A stretch of DNA of 64,000 bases from Labrenzia sp. CE80. GTDB taxonomy: Bacteria > Pseudomonadota > Alphaproteobacteria > Rhizobiales > Stappiaceae. Each line of letters begins with the position of its first letter. Within the stretch, counting starts at the first letter, position 1. Of this stretch, positions 52,018-60,685 are shown one piece after another. A program made the position numbers and the translations under genes. The notes under the pieces are model-generated. The model was given only the letters and a program-made list of their open reading frames with translations. It did no database searches and was not told where the DNA came from. The DNA lies in contig NZ_WAJT01000004.1 of NCBI RefSeq assembly GCF_009650605.1, positions 372,001-436,000 of the forward strand, given 5' to 3'.

Positions 52018-52899
52018 ATGAAACTGATCGTTGGCAATACGGGTGAGGACAACGCAGTGTTTCTCGTTGAAGGGGAACTTGCAACGAATCTCACAGCAGC
52101 CTTTCCGGATGTTGGTTCTGACCTGATGGGCTTGATCGGGTCGCCGAGCCTAGCGGCGCTGGTTGCGCAGGGCGCGCCGGCAAAGGAAAAGGTTCCTGTG
52201 TCTACGATCGAGCCGGCGTTGCCAGTCGAGCAGCCGAGCAAGATTATCTGTCTTGGACTGAACTATGTTGATCACATTAAGGAGGGCGGCTACGCCGTGC
52301 CGGACTATCCGGCCCTGTTCATGCGGTCTCTCAATTCGCTGATGCCCGCGGGGCAGCCTATGGTTCGTCCTACCTGCTCTGAGCGACTCGACTATGAAGT
52401 CGAGCTGATGCTTATCGTTGGCAAGGGTGGACGGCACATCAAAGAGCAAGACGCTCTGTCACACGTGTTTGGCTACACGGTTTTCAATGACGGTTCCGTC
52501 CGCGACTATCAGCGCAAGACTCATCAGTGGACGCCAGGCAAGAACTTTGACCAGACCGGCGCAGTCGGGCCTTTCGTTGTGACGCCGGATGAGCTGCCGG
52601 AAGGCGCGGTTGGTCTAAAGATCGAGAGCCGCGTTGGCGAGGAAATCCTTCAAAGTGCGAATACCTCTGACATGATGTGGTCGGTCGCGCGAACCATTGC
52701 GACCATTTCGGAATATACGACGCTGGAAGCAGGAGACTTTATTGCCATGGGAACTCCCCCTGGCGTCGGTCATGCCAAGACGCCTCCGAGGTGGCTGCGG
52801 CCTGGAGAGGTGGTTGAAGCAGAGGTCGAGGGAATTGGCATCTGCGCCAGCCCGATTGTTGATGAGGCCGACTTTGCCGGCAAGGTTGCTGCCGAATGA
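52018..52899 (+). CDS. Fumarylacetoacetate hydrolase-family protein
   Basis: 293-residue FAH-superfamily enzyme (hydrolase, hydratase or decarboxylase of 2-oxo acids). The metal-binding triad is visible in ERLDYEVELMLIVGKGG (Glu, Glu) and the downstream Asp in FGYTVFNDGSVRDYQRK, followed by FDQTGAVGPFVVTPDE and the C-terminal FIAMGTPPGVGHAKTPPRWL. AAGGAG precedes the ATG. It overlaps the next gene as ATGA. The context with a dioxygenase suggests action on an aromatic ring-fission product. Confidence 0.87.
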   Translation: MKLIVGNTGEDNAVFLVEGELATNLTAAFPDVGSDLMGLIGSPSLAALVAQGAPAKEKVPVSTIEPALPVEQPSKIICLGLNYVDHIKEGGYAVPDYPALFMRSLNSLMPAGQPMVRPTCSERLDYEVELMLIVGKGGRHIKEQDALSHVFGYTVFNDGSVRDYQRKTHQWTPGKNFDQTGAVGPFVVTPDELPEGAVGLKIESRVGEEILQSANTSDMMWSVARTIATISEYTTLEAGDFIAMGTPPGVGHAKTPPRWLRPGEVVEAEVEGIGICASPIVDEADFAGKVAAE

Positions 52900-53561
52900 G
52901 TGCGTTAACTGGAGACGCGCTGGAGTTGGCCCGTGCTCATGCGCAGGCGGTCGTGCGCGACTTGCGCGCGTCGAAAACCCGGCTTGATGATCCCTCGATC
53001 GATCTGATTTTGAGAGAGGCGCGTTCACATTATGCCTGGCAAGATCGGGATGTGCCTGAAGCTCTTCTACGCACGCTATACGAAGTTACGGCAACTGGGC
53101 CGACTAGTATGAACTCTTGTCCTGCACGCTTTATCTTCGTGCGTAGCGAGGCGGGCAAGGATCGCTTGGCCAAGTCTCTGAAAGCCAAGAATATCGACAA
53201 GATGAAGGCAGCGCCTGTGACGGCTATCATTGCCTATGACCCGGAGTTTTGGCGCGAGTTGCCGTATTTGTTTCCGCACGAGGACAGAAGGCCGCATTTC
53301 GAGGGAAAGCCTGAGCACTCCGAAGCAACCGCCTTTCGAAACTCAACTCTGCAGGGCGCATACTTCATGATCGCGGCGAGAGCGCTGGGTCTCGATGTTG
53401 GAGCTATGTCCGGCTTTTCAAATACGATTGTTGATGAGGAGTTCTTTGCTGAAAACGGCTGGAAATCGAATTTCCTCTGCAATCTCGGGTACGCCGACGA
53501 AACTGCATTGTTTCAGAAGCTGCCGAGGTTCACGTTCGAACAGGTCTGCAGCTTTCTTTGA
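52896..53561 (+). CDS. Nitroreductase-family protein, RutE/malonic semialdehyde reductase-like
   Basis: FMN-dependent reductase of 221 residues. It aligns along its whole length with E. coli RutE: TATGPTSMNSCPARFIFVRS, APVTAIIAYDPEFWRELPYL, FRNSTLQGAYFMIAARALGL then DVGAMSGF, and NLGYADETALFQKLPR. RutE reduces malonic semialdehyde to 3-hydroxypropionate. It is coupled to the FAH gene. No other rut genes are nearby, so it probably serves a different aldehyde or enoate in this pathway. Confidence 0.82.
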   Translation: MSALTGDALELARAHAQAVVRDLRASKTRLDDPSIDLILREARSHYAWQDRDVPEALLRTLYEVTATGPTSMNSCPARFIFVRSEAGKDRLAKSLKAKNIDKMKAAPVTAIIAYDPEFWRELPYLFPHEDRRPHFEGKPEHSEATAFRNSTLQGAYFMIAARALGLDVGAMSGFSNTIVDEEFFAENGWKSNFLCNLGYADETALFQKLPRFTFEQVCSFL

Positions 53562-53574
53562 GGTAAGGCTGTCG

Positions 53575-54010
53575 ATGAGGGGCACGGAAACTGACGGCTT
53601 ACGGGAGAATGGGAGCAGGGGCTCCTGGTCTCGCGCGGACCTTTTGTTTCGTGATCTTGTGCTGACCATCGATGGCCCGAGGAGCTTGGCGGGTCCAAGT
53701 CAACAGGGGCGGCAATCGGAGGGTTGATCTGCAGCACTTATGTGATTGGCCATAAGTGTGCCAAGCATTCGGGCTTGATTTAGGTGAGTTGACGCTCACC
53801 GCTGCAAGTGAGTTTGATAGGCTTGGGACTGCTCTTGAGGAGGAGATTGACGTCCCAACCAAGTCTATCAGCCTGAAAGTGTCCTTCAGTGGGTCACTTT
53901 CGAATGACGGCCTGCGACGAGGTTCTGAAAGTGTCGCCAGGTTCTGCCCATTGTCGGAGTTGTTTCAGGAGGTGGGAACAACTCTCAGCATCGAGTGGGT
54001 GGCGAGTTGA
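53575..54010 (+). pseudogene. Frameshifted OsmC/Ohr-family gene
   Basis: Two frames together resemble one OsmC protein. Frame A (53575-53727) ends with RDLVLTIDGPRSLAGPSQQG, like the N-terminal pattern of a DEP-x-LGG-x-D strand. Frame B (53756-54010) starts FGLDLGELTLTAASEFDRLG and ends with SLSNDGLRRGSESVARFCPL then SELFQEVGTTLSIEWVAS, like the OsmC C-terminal helix CPLxxxL and beta strand. A stop and frame change occur between 53727 and 53756, where the active-site Cys helix should be. A good start (GAGGTAAGG) follows the reductase gene by 14 bases. Confidence 0.55.
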
Positions 54011-54052
54011 CGTGCATGCAGGGTGAGGCCTGCAAAATTGGGAGGAAGAGAA

Positions 54053-55135
54053 ATGAAACACTTGTTCAAGCTGACCGCGCTCGGTCTGGCTATGTCTTGC
54101 GCTACGGCCATGCCAACATTTGCGCAAGAGACCATTCGTGCAGTCGTAATCGATGGCTACCCGGCCCGCGCGCTCTGGGTGAAAGAATTTTCAGAGTTTT
54201 TTATCCCTGAAGTCGACAAGCGGCTTGCCGAGACCGGCAACTACAAGATGGATTGGCAGGAGAGCTACGGCGGCGCGATTGTGAAGCCAAAGGGGGTTCT
54301 GGAGGGGATCCAGCTTGGCCTTGGTGATATTGGTATCGTCACAACGATTTTCCACTCTTCGAAGCTTCCCAGTCAGGCATTGGCAGCCGTGACCCCATTC
54401 GTCGCGCCTGATGCGCGTGTGGTTGCAAAGGCCGTTGATGAGATCGCCCAAGAATTCCCTGCCATGCAGAATGAATTCGACAAGCAGAACCAGGTTTACC
54501 TGGCGACGGGCGTCGTTCTTGACAGCTACCAGGTTTTCAGCAGCCAACCAATTGCGTCTCCGAAGGATCTGGATGGGACGAAGGTCGCTGGTGCCGGTAT
54601 GAACCTTCGTTACCTCGAAGGTTTGAACAACGCCGCTGGTGTGCGCGGTGGTCTGACCGATTTTTACAACATGGTACAGACCGGACTTGTAGGTTCCGCG
54701 ATGCTCTGGCCTGAAGCTGCTGCAACCTTCAAGATCGCTGAGGTTGCCCCTTACATGCTGAAAGTTGATTTTGGCGCGGTGAACTCCAAGACGGTCACGG
54801 TCAACAAGGACTATTGGAACAAGCTTCCAGACGAAGTCAAAACCGTTTTGCGTGAGGTCGCCGTTGAGTACCGCGATCATATCGCCGAGATCTCCATGGA
54901 CCGCGCGCGTGAAGCGCTCCTGAAGTACATGGATGCCGGCGGCAGCATTGTTGAAGTCGACGATCTTGCCCGGACTGAATGGGCCGAGGCGATGCCTGAC
55001 ATCGCAGCAGAGTGGGCGGCCGGTTTGGACAGCAAGGGCCAGGACGGTTCTGGCATGCTGAAAGCCTATTTGGCCAAGCTTGAAGCCGGCGGCTATTCAG
55101 GTGTTCGTGACTGGTCAACCGGTCTGTCGAACTAG
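54053..55135 (+). CDS. dctP: TRAP transporter solute-binding protein DctP (cluster 3), divergent
   Basis: Periplasmic binding protein, 360 residues. The signal peptide ends PTFA before QETIRAVV. GGGAGGAAG precedes the ATG at 54053. Overall fold motifs of DctP are present (SSQPIASPKDLDG, FYNMVQTGLVGSAMLWPEAA). At the position of the usual carboxylate-binding Arg (LKxRV) it reads TKVAGAG (residues 176-182), so the ligand may not be a simple carboxylate bound in the usual way. It heads the third TRAP set. Confidence 0.87.
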   Translation: MKHLFKLTALGLAMSCATAMPTFAQETIRAVVIDGYPARALWVKEFSEFFIPEVDKRLAETGNYKMDWQESYGGAIVKPKGVLEGIQLGLGDIGIVTTIFHSSKLPSQALAAVTPFVAPDARVVAKAVDEIAQEFPAMQNEFDKQNQVYLATGVVLDSYQVFSSQPIASPKDLDGTKVAGAGMNLRYLEGLNNAAGVRGGLTDFYNMVQTGLVGSAMLWPEAAATFKIAEVAPYMLKVDFGAVNSKTVTVNKDYWNKLPDEVKTVLREVAVEYRDHIAEISMDRAREALLKYMDAGGSIVEVDDLARTEWAEAMPDIAAEWAAGLDSKGQDGSGMLKAYLAKLEAGGYSGVRDWSTGLSN

Positions 55136-55166
55136 TCTAAAATCAGAGCTCGAAGAGGCAATTTGT

Positions 55167-55727
55167 ATGACGGGTGTCGTCTCTACCGCCCTTTCGAGCC
55201 TGTCGCTTGCGGCGAACCGCATCGCAACGGCAGCCAACGTCATCGGAACGCTCGTCGTTCTTGGGCTGGTTGCCGTTGTGAACTTCGATGTCGTGGCGCG
55301 AGGGGCGTTCAACATGCCCTTTCGCGGAGCGATTGAAGTGGTTCAGTTCTCCATGGTTCTGATTGTCTTCTTTCAGCTTCCAGACGTGGTCCGCTCCAAC
55401 AGGCTCACTCGTTCCGATGGTTTTTTGATCTTGCTTGGACTCACAAGACCGAGGCTGGCCGGAGTGATCCGCCGGCTGATAGATCTCTTGTCCTGTATGA
55501 TTATGGTCCTGATCACCGTCGCCCTGTGGCCGGAGTTCGTGGAAATGTGGCACACGAACGACTACTTCGGCATTCCCGGTGTTTTCACCGCGCCCTGGTG
55601 GCCTATCAAACTTACGATCGTCTGTAGCGCTGCTCTGTGCGCAGTGCTTTTTGCAATCAAATTCTTGGGCATTGAGCCGGATGCGTTCGCCATCTCGAAC
55701 AAGAGTGCGAAAGGGCGCGAGGAATGA
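55167..55727 (+). CDS. dctQ: TRAP transporter small permease DctQ (cluster 3)
   Basis: 186-residue, four-helix subunit from the ATG at 55167 (AGAGGCA upstream); a frame from 55080 overlaps dctP. The family pattern is FDVVARGAFNMPFRGAIEVV then FQLPDVVRSNRLTRSDGF. It overlaps dctM by four bases. Confidence 0.88.
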   Translation: MTGVVSTALSSLSLAANRIATAANVIGTLVVLGLVAVVNFDVVARGAFNMPFRGAIEVVQFSMVLIVFFQLPDVVRSNRLTRSDGFLILLGLTRPRLAGVIRRLIDLLSCMIMVLITVALWPEFVEMWHTNDYFGIPGVFTAPWWPIKLTIVCSAALCAVLFAIKFLGIEPDAFAISNKSAKGREE

Positions 55728-57031
55728 GTCCAGTTGAAATCGGAACGGTTTCCGTTCTTGCAATCGTCGCCCTGATCTATCTGGGCGTTTATATACCTAT
55801 CGCCCTGACTGTTGTTTCTTTCGTGTCCATCTGGCTCATGCGAGACAACTTTGATCTCGCGATGAACCTTCTTAAGATCGCTGTCGGCGATAGCGTGATG
55901 GAATACACTTTCGCGACTGTTCCCCTCTTTACTTTCATGGGCCTGATCGTCTCCAAAGCCGGTTTGGGCAATGACATCTATGAAGTGATGAGCAGCGGTT
56001 TCCGACGCGTCAAAGGTGGTATCGGAATGGCGACCGTCGGGGCCAACGCCGTCTTCGCTGCCGTGACAGGATCATCCATTGCTTCGGCCTCGGTGTTTGC
56101 CAAAGTGTCCGTGCCCCAGATGCTGCATTATGGCTACAATCCAAGATTTGCCGTTGGCGTCGTGGCCGGGTCATCTGTGCTCGGCATGATTATCCCGCCA
56201 TCGGCGATGCTTATCATCTATTCGTTTGTTGCCGAGCAATCTGTCGGCGAGATGTTCCTCGCCGGTGTTGTTCCCGGGTTGATGCTGGCGGTTGCATATG
56301 TCGCAAGCATCTGGACCATGGGTAAATTCTGGCCAAGCTTTGTAGGTGGCCGTCCGGCAGATGGTTATGAGTGGCTTTCTTGGTCGGAAATTGCCTCCAA
56401 GACTCTGCCGACACTGACGTTGATCCTTATCGTGCTCGGTGGGATTTATACGGGCTGGATGACGCCCGTTGAGGCAGGGGCCGCAGGGTCGCTGGCTGGC
56501 CTCTTGATCGCCATGTTGCGAGGCCGCATGAGCCTGAAGGGGTTCTGGGAAGCTTTGATTGAAACCGGGCATATCTCTGCGGCCATCCTGTTTCTGATCA
56601 CGGCTGCCTCGATCTACAGCCGTATGCTCGGACTGGCTGGTCTTCCGAATGAGCTTTCGGACATGCTCGTCGGTAACGACTATGGCTTCGTGACCATCAT
56701 GGTCGTCTACATCCTGTTGATGCTGGTGTTGGGCACCTTGCTCGATACCGCCTCTATTATCCTGATCGTCGTGCCGCTGTTTTTGCCTCTAATTGAGCCG
56801 ATGGGACTTTCGCTCGTCTGGTTTGGTATCATCACAGTTGTTGGCGCCGAAATCGGTCTTCTCACGCCACCTCTCGGCATTTCCTGCTTCGTCATCAAGG
56901 CGACGCTGAATGACAGCCGGATCTCACTCAAGGACGTTTTCATGGGAGCGCTGCCCTTCGCGGCGGTCATGTTGATCGTCCTGATTTTGTTGATCCGCTT
57001 TCCTGCGCTTAGCCTCGCCATTTTGAACTAA
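55724..57031 (+). CDS. dctM: TRAP transporter large permease DctM (cluster 3)
   Basis: 435-residue, about 12-helix subunit. Landmarks are FATVPLFTFMGLIVSKAGLG, AAVTGSSIASASVFAKVSVP, VLGMIIPPSAMLIIYSFVAE and the C-terminal GLLTPPLGISCFVIKATLND. The start overlaps dctQ as ATGA, and the gene precedes an intradiol dioxygenase by ten bases. Confidence 0.93.
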   Translation: MSPVEIGTVSVLAIVALIYLGVYIPIALTVVSFVSIWLMRDNFDLAMNLLKIAVGDSVMEYTFATVPLFTFMGLIVSKAGLGNDIYEVMSSGFRRVKGGIGMATVGANAVFAAVTGSSIASASVFAKVSVPQMLHYGYNPRFAVGVVAGSSVLGMIIPPSAMLIIYSFVAEQSVGEMFLAGVVPGLMLAVAYVASIWTMGKFWPSFVGGRPADGYEWLSWSEIASKTLPTLTLILIVLGGIYTGWMTPVEAGAAGSLAGLLIAMLRGRMSLKGFWEALIETGHISAAILFLITAASIYSRMLGLAGLPNELSDMLVGNDYGFVTIMVVYILLMLVLGTLLDTASIILIVVPLFLPLIEPMGLSLVWFGIITVVGAEIGLLTPPLGISCFVIKATLNDSRISLKDVFMGALPFAAVMLIVLILLIRFPALSLAILN

Positions 57032-57041
57032 GGACACGTCC

Positions 57042-57914
57042 ATGCGCAACGTCACCAAAGACAACATAACAGATGTCTTCATGGGGTACTTCGGGCCGGA
57101 TACAGACCCACGCCTTCGCACGATCCTCGAAAGCCTGGTGCGCCATCTTCATGCCTTTGCCAAGGAAACCAGCCTGACACATGCTGAATGGCAAAAAGGT
57201 ATCGAGTTTCTGGAATGGGCTGGCGACATCTCCGATAAGGAACGGCATGAGTTTGTACTCCTGTCGGATGTTCTTGGCCTGTCGTCGCTAGTCGACATGA
57301 TCAACACCGTTCCAGGTGGCACCTCATCCAGTGTTCTTGGTCCATTCCATATTTCGGGAGCGCCACCGCTTGCGATCGGCGGTGACCTTAAGGGCGATTT
57401 TGAAGGAACTGTCCTCATTTCAGAGGGTATAGTGCGCGATCAGGATGGGAATCCGATTGAAGGTGCAGAAGTCGACATCTGGCAAACAGCACCGAACGGG
57501 CTCTACTCCAGTCAGGATCCTGAGCAGGACACTTACTCATTTCACGGCATACAAACGACTGGGCCGGATGGCCGCTATGCGTTTACAAGCGTGAAGCCAG
57601 TTAGCTACACTGTACCAAGCGATGGGCCGGTCGGTGGTATATTGAATTCAACCGGGCGACATCCATGGCGCCCGTCTCATCTTCACTTCATCGTCAAGGC
57701 GAAGGGCTTCCGACCTTTGGTTACGGAAGTGTTTCCGGATGATGATCCTTATCTGGACGAAGACACTGTTTTCGGGGTTCGCGAGGATCTGGTGATGAGC
57801 TATGTGGACATGCCGGCTGGCACCTTCCCGAAGGGCTTCGAACTTAGCGGGAAGGTCGACGAGGCATATCACACGGTCACGTTCGACCTGGTATTGACGC
57901 CAGACCACACTTGA
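57042..57914 (+). CDS. Intradiol ring-cleavage dioxygenase (hydroxyquinol/catechol 1,2-dioxygenase type)
   Basis: Fe(III) enzyme that opens a catechol-type ring between the hydroxyls. The 290 residues comprise a helical N-terminal dimerisation domain (about 1-100) and a beta-sandwich catalytic domain. The four iron ligands are in place: Tyr155 (PNGLYSSQ), Tyr189 (VSYTVPSDGPVGG), and His213 and His215 (RPSHLHFIV). The length and N-terminal domain fit the catechol/hydroxyquinol group rather than protocatechuate dioxygenases. It is last in the cluster 3 TRAP operon, so an aromatic acid or phenol is a probable substrate class. Confidence 0.9.
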   Translation: MRNVTKDNITDVFMGYFGPDTDPRLRTILESLVRHLHAFAKETSLTHAEWQKGIEFLEWAGDISDKERHEFVLLSDVLGLSSLVDMINTVPGGTSSSVLGPFHISGAPPLAIGGDLKGDFEGTVLISEGIVRDQDGNPIEGAEVDIWQTAPNGLYSSQDPEQDTYSFHGIQTTGPDGRYAFTSVKPVSYTVPSDGPVGGILNSTGRHPWRPSHLHFIVKAKGFRPLVTEVFPDDDPYLDEDTVFGVREDLVMSYVDMPAGTFPKGFELSGKVDEAYHTVTFDLVLTPDHT

Positions 57915-57947
57915 GCGAACGCTAATGCTAATTGGAGAATCTGTCGG

Positions 57948-58640
57948 TCAGAAATCGACAGGTTCCATGCGGCTGAAGAAGCCGTTCAGGAAAGCCCCGG
58001 TTTGACGATAGTGATTGATCAGCCGCTCCGCGGCGAGGCCGGCATTGCGGTCGACTGCCGCAGCAAGGATCGCCTGGTGTTCGGCGCCGATATCTCGTGA
58101 CTGATAGTTGACGGTTTGGCCCGCAATGTATCGGTAGCGAATATTGAGATCATAGAGCTGACTGCAATAGCGTATCAGGATCGGCGAGCCACAATTGTCC
58201 AACAGGGTCATGTGAAACGTCTTGTGAAGCGCTTCGAATGCCTCTACGTCCTCGCGCGGCTGCCGGACCATTCTGTGGTGGCTCAGCACAAGGCGCTCCT
58301 CCCACTCGTTGGTTGCTCTGGCGATACTCTGTCTGAGCGCTCTGTCTTCTAGTGCGCAGCGAAGTCCCAGAATTTCCTCGAAGTTTTCCCGGCTGGTTTG
58401 GGCTGCGCGGAAACCGCGATGGTCAATGCGTTCGACGAGCTGGTCCGATGTCAGCAAACTGAGGGCTTCTCGAACCGGTGAGGCACCGGTCCCAAGCTTT
58501 GCGGTCAGGGTTCCGATCTTCAGCTTTTCTCCAGCTGAGATTTCGCCGACCACGATCATGCGCTGAATTGCAAGATAGGCCTTTTGCGTTGCAGATGCTG
58601 TCTGCGCGTCAAGCTCTGTCGTTTGAATGTCTTTGTTCAT
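57948..58640 (-). CDS. GntR-family regulator with FCD domain (clusters 3/4)
   Basis: 230-residue regulator. The winged helix covers about 15-85 (IGTLTAKLGTGASPVREALS, VERIDHRGFRAAQTS). The FCD domain has HKTFHMTLLDNCGSPIL, IGAEHQAILAAA and LINHYRQTG. It converges with the dioxygenase and diverges from dctP of cluster 4, which it most likely controls. Confidence 0.87.
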   Translation of the reverse strand: MNKDIQTTELDAQTASATQKAYLAIQRMIVVGEISAGEKLKIGTLTAKLGTGASPVREALSLLTSDQLVERIDHRGFRAAQTSRENFEEILGLRCALEDRALRQSIARATNEWEERLVLSHHRMVRQPREDVEAFEALHKTFHMTLLDNCGSPILIRYCSQLYDLNIRYRYIAGQTVNYQSRDIGAEHQAILAAAVDRNAGLAAERLINHYRQTGAFLNGFFSRMEPVDF

Positions 58641-58860
58641 TGCTGAAAGATGAGGCCTTGGACGAAAAAAATCGAGGATTCGTATTTATCACGCTGTAGA
58701 CGCGGCATTGTTTGTTTCTGATCGTTTTCACTGAAGATGATCACTAAAGGCGAAAACAAACTTTCGGTCAGTGTTATAGAGCCGATTTTATCGGTGACAA
58801 GCGATATCGGTCGCATCGCCTGCGGTCGGAAATATAGTATAAATATAAAAATAATTGCAA

Positions 58861-58874
58861 ATAATCGATAAAAA
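58861..58874. promoter_or_regulatory. ATCGATAAAAA motif upstream of TRAP cluster 4
   Basis: ATAATCGATAAAAA lies 63 bases (from the ATCGAT end) upstream of the dctP start, in a very A/T-rich stretch. A nearly identical motif occurs at the same distance from the TAXI gene (63229-63240), and ATCGAT also occurs 62 bases before the cluster 2 dctP. Function as an operator or promoter element is unproven. Confidence 0.35.
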
Positions 58875-58931
58875 TGTTTCAAGCTCTGTAGGACGGTTTG
58901 ACTGACCGGGCCCGAACGAGGGAGGAACTCG

Positions 58932-59972
58932 ATGAAGAAAATCAAAAACCTGTTGTGCGCGGCAGCTGCGCTTGTTTCTGCATCTGCGACCGGCGCGCTT
59001 GCTGCGAATATCGATGGCCCAAAGGTCTTCTGGAAACTTTCCATGTGGGGAAACCCTCGCGCGCTGTCCGCGGGGATGGAGAAATTGTCGGAGCTAGCCG
59101 CAACGGAGACCGACGGAAATTTTCAGATCAAGATTTTCTATGGTGGTCAGCTTGCGCAGGCGCGTGAGAATCTCGACGGTTTGACCGTCAACGCCTTTGA
59201 GGGCGCTGCAATCTGTAATTTCTATCATCCAGGCAGAAACCCGGCGTGGATGGTTTTCTCACTTCCGTTCTTGCCGCTCGGCGATCCGAAAGTAGACCGG
59301 TATGTCCGCAGCAAGTTGTTCGAGCATCCCGCGATCGTAGCGGACATGGAACGCTGGAACGCCATTCCATATGTCTCCGGATTGCTGCCTCAATACGAAG
59401 TGCTCGGCAAGGGCAAGGCTCCCAACGATCTGTCCGACTGGGAGGGATTGCGTGTTCGCGCCGGCGGCGGCCTTGGGTCCGCTATGGAAAAGCTCGGCGC
59501 TGTAAAGCAGACGTTGCCGGCCGGCGAAACCGCCATCGCCTTTCAACGCGGTGCTCTTGATGCGGCCGCCTTCCCATATACGTACGCGCACGTTGCCTTC
59601 AAAATTCATGAAGAAGCAGATTGGTTTACGTCGAACCTAGCGCCTGGCACCTCCGAGTGCGGTTGGGTTTTCAACAAGACTGCTTATGAGGCCCTGCCAC
59701 CGCAGTATCAGGAATTCCTGATGAACAATCGCGATATGGTCATGCAGGTCGAGCAGGAAGCCTATGCAGCCCAAGACCAGAAGAACCTGCCGTTGTTCGA
59801 AGAAAGTCTGACCAAAGTGACCTACAGCGATGAGCAGCTTGCTGAGTTCCGTGAGAGAGCGGGCAAGCCGGTGTGGGACGAATGGATCAACGCAAACAAG
59901 GACAAGTTCGACGCGCAGGGGCTCTTTGATGCTGTCTGGCAATATGCCGAGGACGCTAAAGCCGCGAAGTAA
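58932..59972 (+). CDS. dctP: TRAP transporter solute-binding protein DctP (cluster 4)
   Basis: 346-residue periplasmic binding protein. The signal peptide ends GALA before ANIDGPKVFWK. It keeps the carboxylate Arg in GLRVRAGGGLG. It has features of the more distant DctP group for larger ligands (NFYHPGRNPAWMVFSLPFLP, AFQRGALDAAAFPYTYAHVA). GGGAGGAA precedes the ATG. It heads the fourth TRAP set. The ligand is unknown. Confidence 0.9.
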   Translation: MKKIKNLLCAAAALVSASATGALAANIDGPKVFWKLSMWGNPRALSAGMEKLSELAATETDGNFQIKIFYGGQLAQARENLDGLTVNAFEGAAICNFYHPGRNPAWMVFSLPFLPLGDPKVDRYVRSKLFEHPAIVADMERWNAIPYVSGLLPQYEVLGKGKAPNDLSDWEGLRVRAGGGLGSAMEKLGAVKQTLPAGETAIAFQRGALDAAAFPYTYAHVAFKIHEEADWFTSNLAPGTSECGWVFNKTAYEALPPQYQEFLMNNRDMVMQVEQEAYAAQDQKNLPLFEESLTKVTYSDEQLAEFRERAGKPVWDEWINANKDKFDAQGLFDAVWQYAEDAKAAK

Positions 59973-60043
59973 GGACGATGCCAGATGCGTGCCGGTCTGT
60001 CTGCTGGTCGGGCAGTCCGGTTCGCCGATTGGAACATACCAAA

Positions 60044-60685
60044 ATGATCAAATCCCAGGAAAAGGCCGGATGGCTCGGTGCGGCGGATCGTTTGCTTGTG
60101 CCCGTTGAGGACGCCGCGAACCTTCTGGCTGCTTGCGCCATTTTCTTATTGATGGTGCTCGGGGTTGTGCAGATCGTCAGTCGAACGATCTTCAACGCGC
60201 CAATCGAGGGCTACATCGATCTGGTTGAACTCTCTATGGCGGGGATGGCGTTTCTCGGAGCGGCCTATTGCCAACGCATAGGCGCTCACATCCGCATGGA
60301 ACTGCTCGTTGGCCGACTTCATGGCCGGGCCCTTTGGGCCGCAGAGATCTTCGGCACGGTTGTAGGGCTGGCGATCATCGGCGTCCTGATTTGGTACGGG
60401 GGGGAACATTTCTTGCGCTCATACACGCTTGGCGATTCAACGATCGATGCCGAACTCCCTGTCTGGCCGTCAAAGCTGCTCGTTCCCGTGGCCTTTTCTA
60501 TCTGGTTCCTGCGTCTTTCGGTGCAGCTTTGGGGCAGCATGAGAATGTTCGTAGACCCTCAACGCGATCCTGTAGGAGTGATCTTCGTCAAGGGCGCGGC
60601 TGAGCAGGCTGAAGATGAGATGCACGATGCCATGGGCGGCGAAATTGCCGAAAGCGAAGCTTCCCGGTCAGGAGACGGCAAATGA
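60044..60685 (+). CDS. dctQ: TRAP transporter small permease DctQ (cluster 4)
   Basis: 213-residue, four-helix subunit from the ATG at 60044. Another start at 59978 has a fair AAGGA but adds 22 atypical residues. The family pattern is VSRTIFNAPIEGYIDLVELS then AAYCQRIGAHIRMELLVG. A charged C-terminal tail (AEQAEDEMHDAMGGE) is longer than usual. It overlaps dctM by four bases. Confidence 0.87.
   Translation: MIKSQEKAGWLGAADRLLVPVEDAANLLAACAIFLLMVLGVVQIVSRTIFNAPIEGYIDLVELSMAGMAFLGAAYCQRIGAHIRMELLVGRLHGRALWAAEIFGTVVGLAIIGVLIWYGGEHFLRSYTLGDSTIDAELPVWPSKLLVPVAFSIWFLRLSVQLWGSMRMFVDPQRDPVGVIFVKGAAEQAEDEMHDAMGGEIAESEASRSGDGK

Noticed and set aside
52896..53561. Nitroreductase considered as the missing dehydro-F420 reductase (FbiB C-terminal domain)
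   Set aside because: It aligns with RutE along its whole length and lies 36 kb from the F420 operon in a catabolic context.
59992..60020. CCGG-T-CTG / CAG-T-CCGG stem between dctP and dctQ of cluster 4 as an attenuator
   Set aside because: Interrupted stem with no U-run; could be coding if the upstream dctQ start is used. Not comparable to the cluster 2 terminator.
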